Assembly: GCA_937936785.1 (NCBI GenBank)
Contig: CALDDQ010000005.1
Span: 62,001 to 126,000, forward strand
Direction: 5' to 3'
Length of the DNA stretch: 64,000 nucleotides
Origin: an uncultured Endomicrobiia bacterium
GTDB taxonomy: Bacteria; Elusimicrobiota; Endomicrobiia; DTEH01
Part shown: piece by piece, positions 55,976 to 64,000 of the stretch
Position numbering within the stretch: position 1 is the first letter of the stretch
Layout: every line of letters begins with the position of its first letter
The notes under the pieces: model-generated
What the model was told of the DNA's origin: nothing
The model's input: the letters and a program-made list of their open reading frames with translations, nothing else
Database searches by the model: none
Program-made: the position numbers and the translations under genes

Positions 55976-57370
55976 TCACTTTGATTTTTTATACTTGTTG
56001 TACAATTCAGGCAAGTGTGTCTTTACCAAGTCAAACATCTCTTCATCCGTAATATCACTAATTCTATCGTGAACATTATACTGATTATCAATCCATTCCT
56101 TAATTTTTAGTACACCTTCATTGTCTTTACCAATCCATTCTGTTTCTGGTATTTTAAGTTTTGTGTTAATCCAATATGATATCCCTGCAAGACCAGATTT
56201 ATCGCTAATTCCAACTTCAGGTTTTCTGTTTAAAATTTTTTCTGTATCAAAAATGTTATAAATTTCTTCATACTTCATTAGACCATCTGCATGTATTCCT
56301 GCTCTGGTTTTAGCAAAATTACTACCTACAAAAGGTTGGTTTGGCGGAATTTGATACCCAAACTTTTCTGTAAAATAATGTGCTATCTCTGTAATTTTTG
56401 ATAAATCAAGACCGTTCAATTTACCTCTTATAGAAACATATTCTATACACAAAGCTTCAATTGGTGTGTTACCAGTACGCTCCCCAATACCTAATAAAGA
56501 ACCATTTGCAGCAGAACAACCATATAACCATGCAGTAACAGGATTCACTACTCCACAATAAAAATCGTTATGTCCATGCCATTCTAACCATTCCGATGGT
56601 ACTCCAGCTAACCTTGTTAACCCGTAAACTATCCCTGCAACACTCCGAGGTAAAGAAGCACCAGGATGAACAACGCCATAACCTAATGTATCACAAGCAC
56701 GAATCTTTACCGGCATTTTTGCTTGGTGAGCAAGTTTCATAAGTTCTCTCGCAAACGGTATAACAAAACCATAAAAATCTGCTCTTGTAATATCTTCAAA
56801 ATGTACTCTTGGAATTATTTTTTCTTCTAACGCTTTTGACACAATCTTTAAATACTGGTCCAAAGCTTTTCTGCGATTAAGTTTTAACTTTAAAAATATG
56901 TGGTAGTCAGAAACAGATGCTAATATTCCTGTCTCTTTAATGTTCATCTGTTTAACTAATTCAAAATCTTTTTCACTGGCACGAATCCACGAAGTAATAA
57001 CTGGAAATTTTAAACCCAATTTTTGACATTCTTCAACAGCTTTTTTGTCCTTGTCAGTATAAATAAAAAATTCTGATTGTCGTATAACACCTTTAGGACC
57101 ACTTAATTCTGACATAAGTTTGTACAAATCTACAATTTGTTGCACGGTGAAATTTGAAAATCCTTGTTGACCATCCCTAAACGTAGTATCTGTTATCCAA
57201 ATCTCTTCTGCAGGAACCATTGGAACTAATCTGTGATTAAAAACTATTTTTGGTACTTCACTATAAGAAAAAATGTCTCTGTACAAATTTGGTTCTTCTA
57301 CATCTTGTAACTCATATCTATATTCGTCTTGTTCCAAAGTTCTTCTGTGCTTGTTATATCTCAAAACCAT
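55976..57370 (-). CDS. Re-citrate synthase / homocitrate-synthase-like enzyme
   Basis: A 464-residue HMGL-like TIM-barrel protein. DTTFRDGQQ is at 61-69, GVIRQSEFFIYTDKDK near 95-110 and VHFEDITRADFYGFVIPFA near 193-211. EWHGHNDFYCGVVNP near 268-282 supplies metal ligands, and LGIGERTGNTPIEAL near 300-314 is family-typical. This subgroup resembles the Re-citrate synthase of Clostridium kluyveri more than LeuA or NifV, but sequence alone does not give the substrate. AAAGGAG precedes the start. It follows the long class II aldolase by 40 nt. Confidence 0.7.
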   Translation of the reverse strand: MVLRYNKHRRTLEQDEYRYELQDVEEPNLYRDIFSYSEVPKIVFNHRLVPMVPAEEIWITDTTFRDGQQGFSNFTVQQIVDLYKLMSELSGPKGVIRQSEFFIYTDKDKKAVEECQKLGLKFPVITSWIRASEKDFELVKQMNIKETGILASVSDYHIFLKLKLNRRKALDQYLKIVSKALEEKIIPRVHFEDITRADFYGFVIPFARELMKLAHQAKMPVKIRACDTLGYGVVHPGASLPRSVAGIVYGLTRLAGVPSEWLEWHGHNDFYCGVVNPVTAWLYGCSAANGSLLGIGERTGNTPIEALCIEYVSIRGKLNGLDLSKITEIAHYFTEKFGYQIPPNQPFVGSNFAKTRAGIHADGLMKYEEIYNIFDTEKILNRKPEVGISDKSGLAGISYWINTKLKIPETEWIGKDNEGVLKIKEWIDNQYNVHDRISDITDEEMFDLVKTHLPELYNKYKKSK

Positions 57371-57410
57371 ATTTTTCTCCTTTAGAAAATTAAATTATAC
57401 AAGTTCGTTT

Positions 57411-58820
57411 TCAATCTGCACCTTCAAACTGTTCTTCCTGTTTTTTTGATGCTATAGATGAAAGTTTAATGTCTACTTTTATCGGTTTAATATATTTCTT
57501 TATTATATCTTTTGTGTTTACAACATTCAATTTTGAAAATAAAAATTCAAACTTTTTCTCTAATTCAGAACTAATTGACAATTTTACTTCATTTGGCAAC
57601 AACCATAATTCTTTTTTGAACATTCCTAACGCTTTTTTACGTGTTTTATATATAAACTGTGCTTCAGTATCTGTATCTTTGCGTTCATCTTTACATTTTT
57701 CAAGTAAATAATCATAAATCTGCTTTTTTAATTCTTGAGGAAAATTTTTGTTATCAAAAATCATATTTTGAAACTCTGTCGCTAAATGAATTTCTAAAGT
57801 GTTAACTTTGGGAAACTGGTCAAACAATTCCGCAGGAAGAGTGCTGGCTCCATGTTGAACACAACCTGCTAACTTATATTTCTCACGAGCAAGTTTGGTA
57901 AGGTTTAAAATTGTATTAAAATCAATTTTAACTTTTGCCATAGTACCATCAGGTAGTGGTATTCCACCATGTGAAGTGCCGGTTTGTATTGCTAATTTTG
58001 TTATACCTTTCATATCTTTTGGAAGTAACCTATTATATCCTTCCATATAAGCAATTAAATCTTTCTCATCAGAATTTTTTGTCCCTATCTCACCAATTTC
58101 TCCTCCTAAGTTTATCTCTATATCTTTTGGTTGTATACTTCTAATATATTTTGTCAATTCTACTGCTACAGAATAATTATCCTTTTGCTGTTCATCTAAA
58201 GTTGGTCTACTTTCATCAACCAAAGTTGATGTGTCTAAATCAATATTGTAAAATCCTGCTTCAACTGATTTTTTTATTAGATCTCTTATACTACTAATTT
58301 CTTTTTGTGCATCTTCCTTATACTTTTTGCCATTAACTTGAAAATGGTCTCCTTGAATAAATACGGGTAATTCATACCCTTCTTTAATTGCAGCTGCTAA
58401 AATTACTGCTGAATATTCTTCTGGCGGTTGAGCAGTATAGCCCATCTCAGACCGTGCGATCTCAAGCAACAATGCGCCTACATTCAATTTATTTGCAGCA
58501 CGAAAAATTGCTCTTGCAGTATCATAAGCCATCCCACGAACATTTATTGCTGGGACAGAAAAACCTTTAACCTCACCGTTCCCTATAGCAACATACAAAT
58601 CGTAAATACTTGCCGGACCAAGATTAAGTTCTTGCCCAAGTTTACGAATCAATACACAACAAAATTGTTTAACATCTTCTTTTCCAAAAACTGCTTCCCA
58701 AACTAATTCGTCAATAAATTTTGACACTAACAAATTTTTATTTTTTATTACTACCTTATCTTCTTCATACAACACCGCTGGACTGATTTTTTCTATTATT
58801 TCTTTTATACTGTCGTTCAT
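57411..58820 (-). CDS. Extended class II fructose-bisphosphate-aldolase-family enzyme
   Basis: A 469-residue protein. The class II aldolase core has GFSVPAINVRGM near 80-91, FIQGDHFQV near 162-170 with the zinc His, NLGGEIGEIG near 240-249 and TGTSHGG near 282-288. Length far exceeds the usual 285-350; residues 1-75 and the C-terminal 100 are extra. Relatives act on fructose- or tagatose-bisphosphate, so the substrate is open. AGGAG precedes the start. It lies between accA and the citrate-synthase-like gene. Confidence 0.8.
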   Translation of the reverse strand: MNDSIKEIIEKISPAVLYEEDKVVIKNKNLLVSKFIDELVWEAVFGKEDVKQFCCVLIRKLGQELNLGPASIYDLYVAIGNGEVKGFSVPAINVRGMAYDTARAIFRAANKLNVGALLLEIARSEMGYTAQPPEEYSAVILAAAIKEGYELPVFIQGDHFQVNGKKYKEDAQKEISSIRDLIKKSVEAGFYNIDLDTSTLVDESRPTLDEQQKDNYSVAVELTKYIRSIQPKDIEINLGGEIGEIGTKNSDEKDLIAYMEGYNRLLPKDMKGITKLAIQTGTSHGGIPLPDGTMAKVKIDFNTILNLTKLAREKYKLAGCVQHGASTLPAELFDQFPKVNTLEIHLATEFQNMIFDNKNFPQELKKQIYDYLLEKCKDERKDTDTEAQFIYKTRKKALGMFKKELWLLPNEVKLSISSELEKKFEFLFSKLNVVNTKDIIKKYIKPIKVDIKLSSIASKKQEEQFEGAD

Positions 58821-58882
58821 ACTTTTTCTCCTATTTAGTAATTTTAAAATTATTAAAGAAAAGATATTACTCTCAAGATAGA

Positions 58883-59866
58883 TTATTTATTTTTACCTGT
58901 TTTAAACTCACCAAAACTTCGGAATTTTTTATATCTTTTATAAACAATTTTAGATATATCTTCTTCTATCAAATCTAAGATATTTTTTATAAAAGTTTTT
59001 CTCATCATCTCAACTACAAAACCAAAATCTCTATGTGCCCCACCTAAAGGTTCTGGAATTATTTCATCTATAACATTTAATTCTAACAAATCTTTTGCAG
59101 TAATTTTTAAAACTTCAGCTGCATGTTGCCATTTAGTTGCATCTCTGTATAAAATCGAAGCACAACCTTCAGGTGTAATAACTGAATAATACGAATTTTC
59201 TAACATTAACAACCTATCTGCAACACCTATACCTAACGCACCACCACTACCACCTTCACCAATTACAACACTTATAACTGGAGTTTTTATTATTGACATT
59301 TCATACAAATTTTTTGCAATAGCTTGCGCTTGACCACGTTCTTCTGCTCCTATCCCAGGATATGCACCAGGTGTGTCAATAAAAGTTATTATTGGCATAC
59401 AAAACTTTTCTGCAAGTTTCATCACACGCAACGCTTTTCTATATCCTTCAGGATGCATCATACCAAAATTGCGTATAACATTTTCTTCCAAGGACCGACC
59501 TTTTTGTTGTGCAACAATGCATACAGATATTGTTTTATCTTGTTCTATGTCCATTGCTGCAAAACCACAAATTACCGATTTATCATCACGGAAATTTCTG
59601 TCTCCATGGAGTTCTATAAAATCTTTAAAAATTGCGTTAATATAATCTAAAGCATACGGACGGTTTGGATGACGAGCAATTAAAACTTTCTGTGCAGGAG
59701 TAAGTTTTGTATAAATCTCTTTTTTTAAATTTTCACACTGTTTTTGTAACTCAATAATTTGTGTTTTAATAACCGTATCAGGATGCGGTAATTGTTGTAA
59801 CTCATTAATTTTTTTTGTCAGTTCTTCAATCGGCTTCTCAAATTCTAAAAAATATTCTTTAGTCAT
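58883..59866 (-). CDS. accA: Acetyl-CoA carboxylase carboxyltransferase subunit alpha
   Basis: A 327-residue protein with the AccA pattern: FEKPIEELTKKINEL at the start, ARHPNRPYALDYI near 66-78 and ELHGDRNFRDD near 88-98, then TPGAYPGIGAEERGQAQAIA and GEGGSGGALGIGVADR near 200-216. The enzyme transfers carboxyl groups to acetyl-CoA for fatty-acid synthesis. AccD, AccB and AccC are not in the window. It sits 16 nt after the outer-membrane-type gene. Confidence 0.95.
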   Translation of the reverse strand: MTKEYFLEFEKPIEELTKKINELQQLPHPDTVIKTQIIELQKQCENLKKEIYTKLTPAQKVLIARHPNRPYALDYINAIFKDFIELHGDRNFRDDKSVICGFAAMDIEQDKTISVCIVAQQKGRSLEENVIRNFGMMHPEGYRKALRVMKLAEKFCMPIITFIDTPGAYPGIGAEERGQAQAIAKNLYEMSIIKTPVISVVIGEGGSGGALGIGVADRLLMLENSYYSVITPEGCASILYRDATKWQHAAEVLKITAKDLLELNVIDEIIPEPLGGAHRDFGFVVEMMRKTFIKNILDLIEEDISKIVYKRYKKFRSFGEFKTGKNK

Positions 59867-59881
59867 ATTTTTAAGTAATTT

Positions 59882-60577
59882 TTAAAAAAATTTGTAACAA
59901 TAACTAACTTTTATCTGCCTATTAAATTCAGTTTCTGTATCCAAAGGAATATTTTTGAACACAAAGTCTATGTTCAAATATTCTGACACAGTAAATCTTA
60001 ACCCAGCATTTAATTTTTTAACATCATTGTTGTTACCAATGTTTTCATACTCAACCATAAATGCTAACATTTCCTCTACCATATACCTTAAACCAAAAAA
60101 ACCAAAAGTTTTATTTTCCTGCCCATATTTTACCAGGTTGACACCAAAATCTGTAAATAATCCTGAAACAAAAATGTTTAAAGTAAAAGTTAAAAATATC
60201 CCTTTTGCTGGTAAAGTATAACGGTTTAATACAGAACTAAACTCATACCCTTGACCATCATAACCCAACGCCAACGCAGGAAAATTTTTTGTCCCGTCAA
60301 AAACGCGCCATTTGAAATAAAACTGCGGATCACGAATTGTTGGTGTATCTTTGCTAATAATTTTTTCAATATCTAAACTTCCACCAAAATTAAACCTGTT
60401 AAACGGAGCAAAAATTATTCTCGTAACCATACCGCCAGAATGATATAATCGCACATTTATTTCGCCTACACCATAATCTACCACCTCTGCTGTTGGAATG
60501 TTTATAAGATCAATCATTGCAGATTTTAATTGGTTTGCAAACAATCCTATTGCAATAATAAATAATATTTTTTTCAC
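59882..60577 (-). CDS. Predicted outer-membrane beta-barrel protein, unrecognised
   Basis: A 231-residue protein with a signal peptide (KILFIIAIGLFANQLKSA) and alternating strands (FNFGGSLDIEKI, GFFGLRYMVEEML, LNAGLRFTVSEY) ending in phenylalanine, as outer-membrane proteins do. The early LINIPTAEVVDYGVGEINVR resembles the start of YjbH-type small barrels. No function is proposed. It lies between the HEAT-repeat gene and accA. Confidence 0.7.
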   Translation of the reverse strand: MKKILFIIAIGLFANQLKSAMIDLINIPTAEVVDYGVGEINVRLYHSGGMVTRIIFAPFNRFNFGGSLDIEKIISKDTPTIRDPQFYFKWRVFDGTKNFPALALGYDGQGYEFSSVLNRYTLPAKGIFLTFTLNIFVSGLFTDFGVNLVKYGQENKTFGFFGLRYMVEEMLAFMVEYENIGNNNDVKKLNAGLRFTVSEYLNIDFVFKNIPLDTETEFNRQIKVSYCYKFF

Positions 60578-60629
60578 TTTTTTACTCCATGAAAATTTTT
60601 TTCATTCTCAATAACTCTCAACTAAAAAA

Positions 60630-61598
60630 TTATTGTTTTGTCCCAGAAGCAGGTTTTGACAATGAAGATTCTATCCTTGAAATTGAAATCTTTAACATTT
60701 CTTTTGTATAAAAATCTGTTTCTTCATCAAACATTTTTTTTAATATCATTAAAGTTTCTCTATCTCCAACAAATCCTACCGCTTCTATAACCATATTTTT
60801 TATCACCACATTAGCATTTTTTAAATTTTTTCTCAATATTGGTAACGCAGCAGTGTCCTTGCTCAACTTTGCAATACCAATAGCAGCATATGTTTGAATC
60901 TTCTCCTGGTTAGAATTTAAATATGTCTTAATCTTTGGCAAACTTGTTAAATCTTGACGATTGGTTAAATACATTATTATTTCAGAAACAAAATCTTCAT
61001 CTTTTTCGCTATCCAACAATTTCCTTAAAGTTAAAATAACCTCAGGATGATCAATTGAATTTAACGACATAGTAACAGAACGTCTTAATTTTACATCCGG
61101 TTCTTCTAACAAACTAATCAATACAGGAACAGATGTTGTTGACCTAAAAATTCTAAGTTTTTCACAAATCGCATACCTAACAAAAACTGCCGTAGTAGTG
61201 GTCTTTAATACTTGGTGCATTGCAGATAATGCATCCGGCGAACCTATCACTCCTAACGCACCTACAGCCGATTGTTGAACAGCAGGATCTTTGTCTTTTA
61301 ACAAAATCTCAACAATATCTTTCACTGATTCAGTTGACCTTAAAGAACCAAGTGCATCTATTGACCTTTGACGAACAAATGTGTTGTTGTCTTTCAACCC
61401 TTTTTTTAAATATGAGACTGCTCTCTTGTCTTTTAATAAAATAAAATTGTCAATAGCAGAAATTCTTGTGTAAGGATCTGAACTATTAAAACTTTTTACT
61501 GCTTCATCAAACGGATCTACAGTTTTATTCTTTTGTTGTGCAAAAGTTTCTATTAAAAAAAATGAAACTATTAAAAATAATATACCTAATTTTTTCAT
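60630..61598 (-). CDS. Exported HEAT-repeat protein
   Basis: About 322 residues from the ATG at 61598, preceded by GGGGGT; the frame itself begins at a TTG. A signal peptide (LGILFLIVSFFLIETFAQQ) is followed by at least six HEAT or PBS-lyase-type repeats (DPAVQQSAVGALGVIGSPDAL, DVKLRRSVTMSLNSID). Such solenoids mediate protein binding. It is the first gene downstream of the promoter at 61649-61677, so it probably heads the accA unit. Partner unknown. Confidence 0.83.
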   Translation of the reverse strand: MKKLGILFLIVSFFLIETFAQQKNKTVDPFDEAVKSFNSSDPYTRISAIDNFILLKDKRAVSYLKKGLKDNNTFVRQRSIDALGSLRSTESVKDIVEILLKDKDPAVQQSAVGALGVIGSPDALSAMHQVLKTTTTAVFVRYAICEKLRIFRSTTSVPVLISLLEEPDVKLRRSVTMSLNSIDHPEVILTLRKLLDSEKDEDFVSEIIMYLTNRQDLTSLPKIKTYLNSNQEKIQTYAAIGIAKLSKDTAALPILRKNLKNANVVIKNMVIEAVGFVGDRETLMILKKMFDEETDFYTKEMLKISISRIESSLSKPASGTKQ

Positions 61599-61648
61599 TT
61601 TATGTTTTACCCCCAAGTATAATATATAACCACAAAATATTTTCTTTA

Positions 61649-61677
61649 AGTATATTATTTTTGGTTTAATATGTCAA
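61649..61677 (-). promoter_or_regulatory. Near-consensus sigma-70-type promoter
   Basis: Minus-strand TTGACA (61672-61677) and TATACT (61649-61654) are exactly 17 bp apart. Transcription would start near 61642, giving a leader of about 44 nt before the HEAT-repeat gene. It lies in the 102-bp gap after the glucanase gene and is the best promoter I found in the window. Confidence 0.75.
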
Positions 61678-61700
61678 CATTGATAATAAACGATTATTTT

Positions 61701-64000
61701 TTACTTTACCAGTTGCATTGTGCCAAGATATATCTTGTTGTCAAAATTTTTGAATGCAAAATTAATTTTTTTATCTGTTTTGTTTTCGTTATCATCTACA
61801 TCATGAACAGCAACAGAAAAACCTATTTCTTTCACTTTATCAATATCAACATTTAAATATTCCCAATTGATACTTGCTTCCACTACATATCCATTATCAA
61901 CTTTTTTTGTAACAAAATTAACTTTATTTTTTTCTACAGGATTTTCATTTTGAAACCATGCATATGATAAATTTTTGGTAATACTATTTGTAGCAGAAAA
62001 ACCTATTTGAAAATTATTTTTATCTCCCCAGAATAAATTATTCCCTTTTGGGTTAAAATATATCTCAACACAATCGTTTAAATAAATTTCTTTCCCTTGA
62101 TATTCTGAAAATATAACATCGTCTTTTACAATAATTGCAAAATATAATTTTTTGTTATCGTAATAAAAATTAAATTCTGCTCCTAAATCATTCTCATCTC
62201 TAACAGTTCCATATTCAAGATCGGTATCTAAATCATACTTATAAAACTCTGACAAATTCCATTCTGTTAAATTCCCATCAATTACTATCTTTCTTGGCAA
62301 ATACTTAACTTCTATACTTTTTAGTTTTATTTCTACATTTTGACCTTCTTTTGACAAAAGTTCATCCAAATTAAGTTCTCCTTTGCCCGGTTTAAATCCT
62401 ATCTTTTTTAACCCGTTCTGAATAATACTGTTTTTCATAAATTGTTTCCAAACAAATCCCGTCCTATAATTTTCTATCATAAGAATTGTTATACCTAAAT
62501 CTATTCCCACAAACTCGTCTGAAAAATAGTTCTTGTCTAAATTTATTGCAGATACAAATCCATATTTGCCAAAAACTTTTGTTCCTAAATTTAAAATCAT
62601 TTTTCTTAAATAATCTATTGCTTTATTTTCTAAAAACGGTACCGAAGCACAAATTGCATACGGTGCAATTGTCCCATCCTGAGAAAAAATTGTTGCACCA
62701 TAATTTTTATACCCATAAGGACCATCTGATGCAGATATTCCCCAATATTCTTTATAAGTTTTTGATTTGTCAGCCATGTCTTTACAAAAGTTGTATCCAT
62801 GAACAATTGCTTTTAAAGAATTGTCCCAATAGTTAGCATATTTATCTTGGATATCTCTAAAATCAACAAAAGCGTGCGAATACTGGTATACAAACATAGA
62901 TTCTCCCGCAGAATATATGTAAGAATGGCCTTTATACCTTTTTACAGGACGTTTAATCTTGTCCCATACTTCTACTGGTAACGAATTTTTTTCTGCACCA
63001 ATTGCCATTATGTACATAACTAACATTTCTGCATATGTATCCCATAAAGGATAATTTTTAAACCCATTCTCTGGGTCCCAACCCATATATAACAACCCAG
63101 TTTTTTTATCTGTCATCCACGGCCATTCAACTCTATTTATAATTTTATCTGCTAAAAGTTTTACCTCTTGCTCATCAAAATATTCTCTTGCAACAATAAT
63201 GCCTGCAAGTAATAAAGATGTATCTATGGTAGATAACTCACAGTCCCATACACGTTCTCCAGTATCCCTGTCTACAAAATGATAATAAAAACCTTTCAAC
63301 TCAGCCTTATTTGATAATATAGATTTTAAAGTTTTTAACACTATGCTAACACCTTCTTCGTAAGTTATCCATTTCCGTTCTACTCCAATACATATCGCAG
63401 CTAAACCAAACCCTGTCGCTGCAATACTTGAAGGAGAATCTTTTGTACTTCTGTCTTTTACAAACCCTGTTTCTTTACCAGCCTCTTGTATGAAATAATC
63501 AAATGTTTTTCTCTGGATAAAATCTAACAATTCGTCGTTAGACATATCTTTTATAAAATTAAATATTCCCAACTGTTCATCTTTTATTTTAGATGTGACA
63601 TCATTATAATATTTTTCGTCTGAAACAAAATTTATTTCTTTAATAAACAACTCTCCCTCACTATATCCTAACAAACTACCATCAAAAACTATTACAAACT
63701 CTTTCATTTTATCATATTTTGTTAAACCACTAAATTTGTCTATTGGAATTACATATTTTTTAAAATTTTTATTTATTTTTTCTATTATATAAACTCCTTT
63801 CTCAGAGACGGATTTTAACTCAAGTTTTAATTTGGGAAGTGGATTTGAGGATTTTAAAACTATCTCTAAATTTTTATACGGTCGTAAATCAAAATCTTGT
63901 AGTTTAGTAAAATAACCGTTAAACCCCTGTTTTGAGACTAAATATTCTAATTTTAACACTGTTGTTTTTTTCTTGTCAGGAAGTTCTACAAAAGACAGTT
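61701..64000 (-). CDS. Glycoamylase-domain glucanase with CBM9-like C-terminus, 5' end cut
   Basis: The frame has no stop or clear start up to base 64000 (LSFVELPDKKKTTV continues upstream of the GTG at 63959), so the true start is outside the window. The visible part begins with a carbohydrate-binding-like beta-domain to about residue 115. A glycoamylase-type (GH144-like) alpha-barrel follows to about 525, with TGFGLAAICIGVERKWIT, ELSTIDTSLLLAGI, YSAGESMFVYQYSHAFVD and WGISASDGPYGY. The C-terminal 200 residues resemble CBM9 or DOMON. GH144 members cleave beta-1,2-glucan; substrate is inferred. Confidence 0.82.
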   Translation of the reverse strand, partial: LSFVELPDKKKTTVLKLEYLVSKQGFNGYFTKLQDFDLRPYKNLEIVLKSSNPLPKLKLELKSVSEKGVYIIEKINKNFKKYVIPIDKFSGLTKYDKMKEFVIVFDGSLLGYSEGELFIKEINFVSDEKYYNDVTSKIKDEQLGIFNFIKDMSNDELLDFIQRKTFDYFIQEAGKETGFVKDRSTKDSPSSIAATGFGLAAICIGVERKWITYEEGVSIVLKTLKSILSNKAELKGFYYHFVDRDTGERVWDCELSTIDTSLLLAGIIVAREYFDEQEVKLLADKIINRVEWPWMTDKKTGLLYMGWDPENGFKNYPLWDTYAEMLVMYIMAIGAEKNSLPVEVWDKIKRPVKRYKGHSYIYSAGESMFVYQYSHAFVDFRDIQDKYANYWDNSLKAIVHGYNFCKDMADKSKTYKEYWGISASDGPYGYKNYGATIFSQDGTIAPYAICASVPFLENKAIDYLRKMILNLGTKVFGKYGFVSAINLDKNYFSDEFVGIDLGITILMIENYRTGFVWKQFMKNSIIQNGLKKIGFKPGKGELNLDELLSKEGQNVEIKLKSIEVKYLPRKIVIDGNLTEWNLSEFYKYDLDTDLEYGTVRDENDLGAEFNFYYDNKKLYFAIIVKDDVIFSEYQGKEIYLNDCVEIYFNPKGNNLFWGDKNNFQIGFSATNSITKNLSYAWFQNENPVEKNKVNFVTKKVDNGYVVEASINWEYLNVDIDKVKEIGFSVAVHDVDDNENKTDKKINFAFKNFDNKIYLGTMQLVK

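Noticed and set aside
1-64000. CRISPR arrays, tRNA genes, insertion sequences and prophage
   Set aside because: No regularly spaced repeats, no cloverleaf sequence in any gap, and no transposase, integrase or phage protein was recognised.

Overview
This 64 kb window is very AT-rich (by eye about 30% G+C or less) and every credible gene lies on the minus strand, so it is read from high to low coordinates. The organism looks like a double-membraned (diderm) bacterium. Signal peptides, predicted outer-membrane beta-barrels and EnvC-like and PASTA envelope proteins support that. The mix of B12-dependent radical SAM proteins, CsaB/DUF5693, GlgE and an Re-citrate-synthase-like enzyme suggests an uncultured, probably anaerobic lineage (Elusimicrobiota or Omnitrophota-like would fit). 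No marker in the window allows a firm name.

Layout in transcription order. (1) 64000-55976: a 5'-truncated glycoamylase/CBM9 glucanase; then, behind a near-consensus promoter (61649-61677), a HEAT-repeat protein, an outer-membrane protein, accA, a long class II aldolase and an Re-citrate/homocitrate synthase-like enzyme. (2) 55945-49450: a 5'-nucleotidase, a TtcA-like tRNA thiolase, YjbQ, the fluoride channel CrcB with DUF190, GalT and GlgE. (3) 49248-45699: carboxynorspermidine decarboxylase and dehydrogenase, then a GlgM-type glucan synthase. The polyamine pair is nested inside the GlgM/GlgE glucan pathway. (4) 45689-36587: envelope genes (DUF5693, CsaB, FtsX-like, EnvC-like, FmdB, a protease-propeller-barrel protein, PASTA protein) and rpe. 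(5) 36562-29359: a zinc-ribbon protein, RNase P RNA, a fused GDP-mannose pyrophosphorylase/phosphomannomutase-like protein, cutA, def, fmt, DUF116 and hemW. (6) 29333-9307: a glycan locus with seven or more glycosyltransferases, an Alg14/Alg13-GT4 pair, four B12-binding radical SAM proteins, one SPASM radical SAM protein, a flippase-like protein, an SDR, an ArsR-type regulator, a methyltransferase frameshifted at a C10 tract, a membrane spermidine-synthase-like protein and an M23 peptidase. (7) 9302-1: PPC-domain and HAD proteins, a 119-bp inverted-repeat element, then proS-rimP-nusA-infB-rbfA-nrnA-ribF, a trimmed version of the classical nusA/infB operon.

The most unusual content is the glycan/radical-SAM block (about 16.4-29.3 kb). 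It combines polyprenyl-linked glycan assembly, repeated B12-radical SAM paralogues that could methylate or rearrange the product, a dedicated-looking winged-helix regulator, and a homopolymer tract that could switch a methyltransferase on and off. No CRISPR array, tRNA, insertion sequence or prophage was seen.
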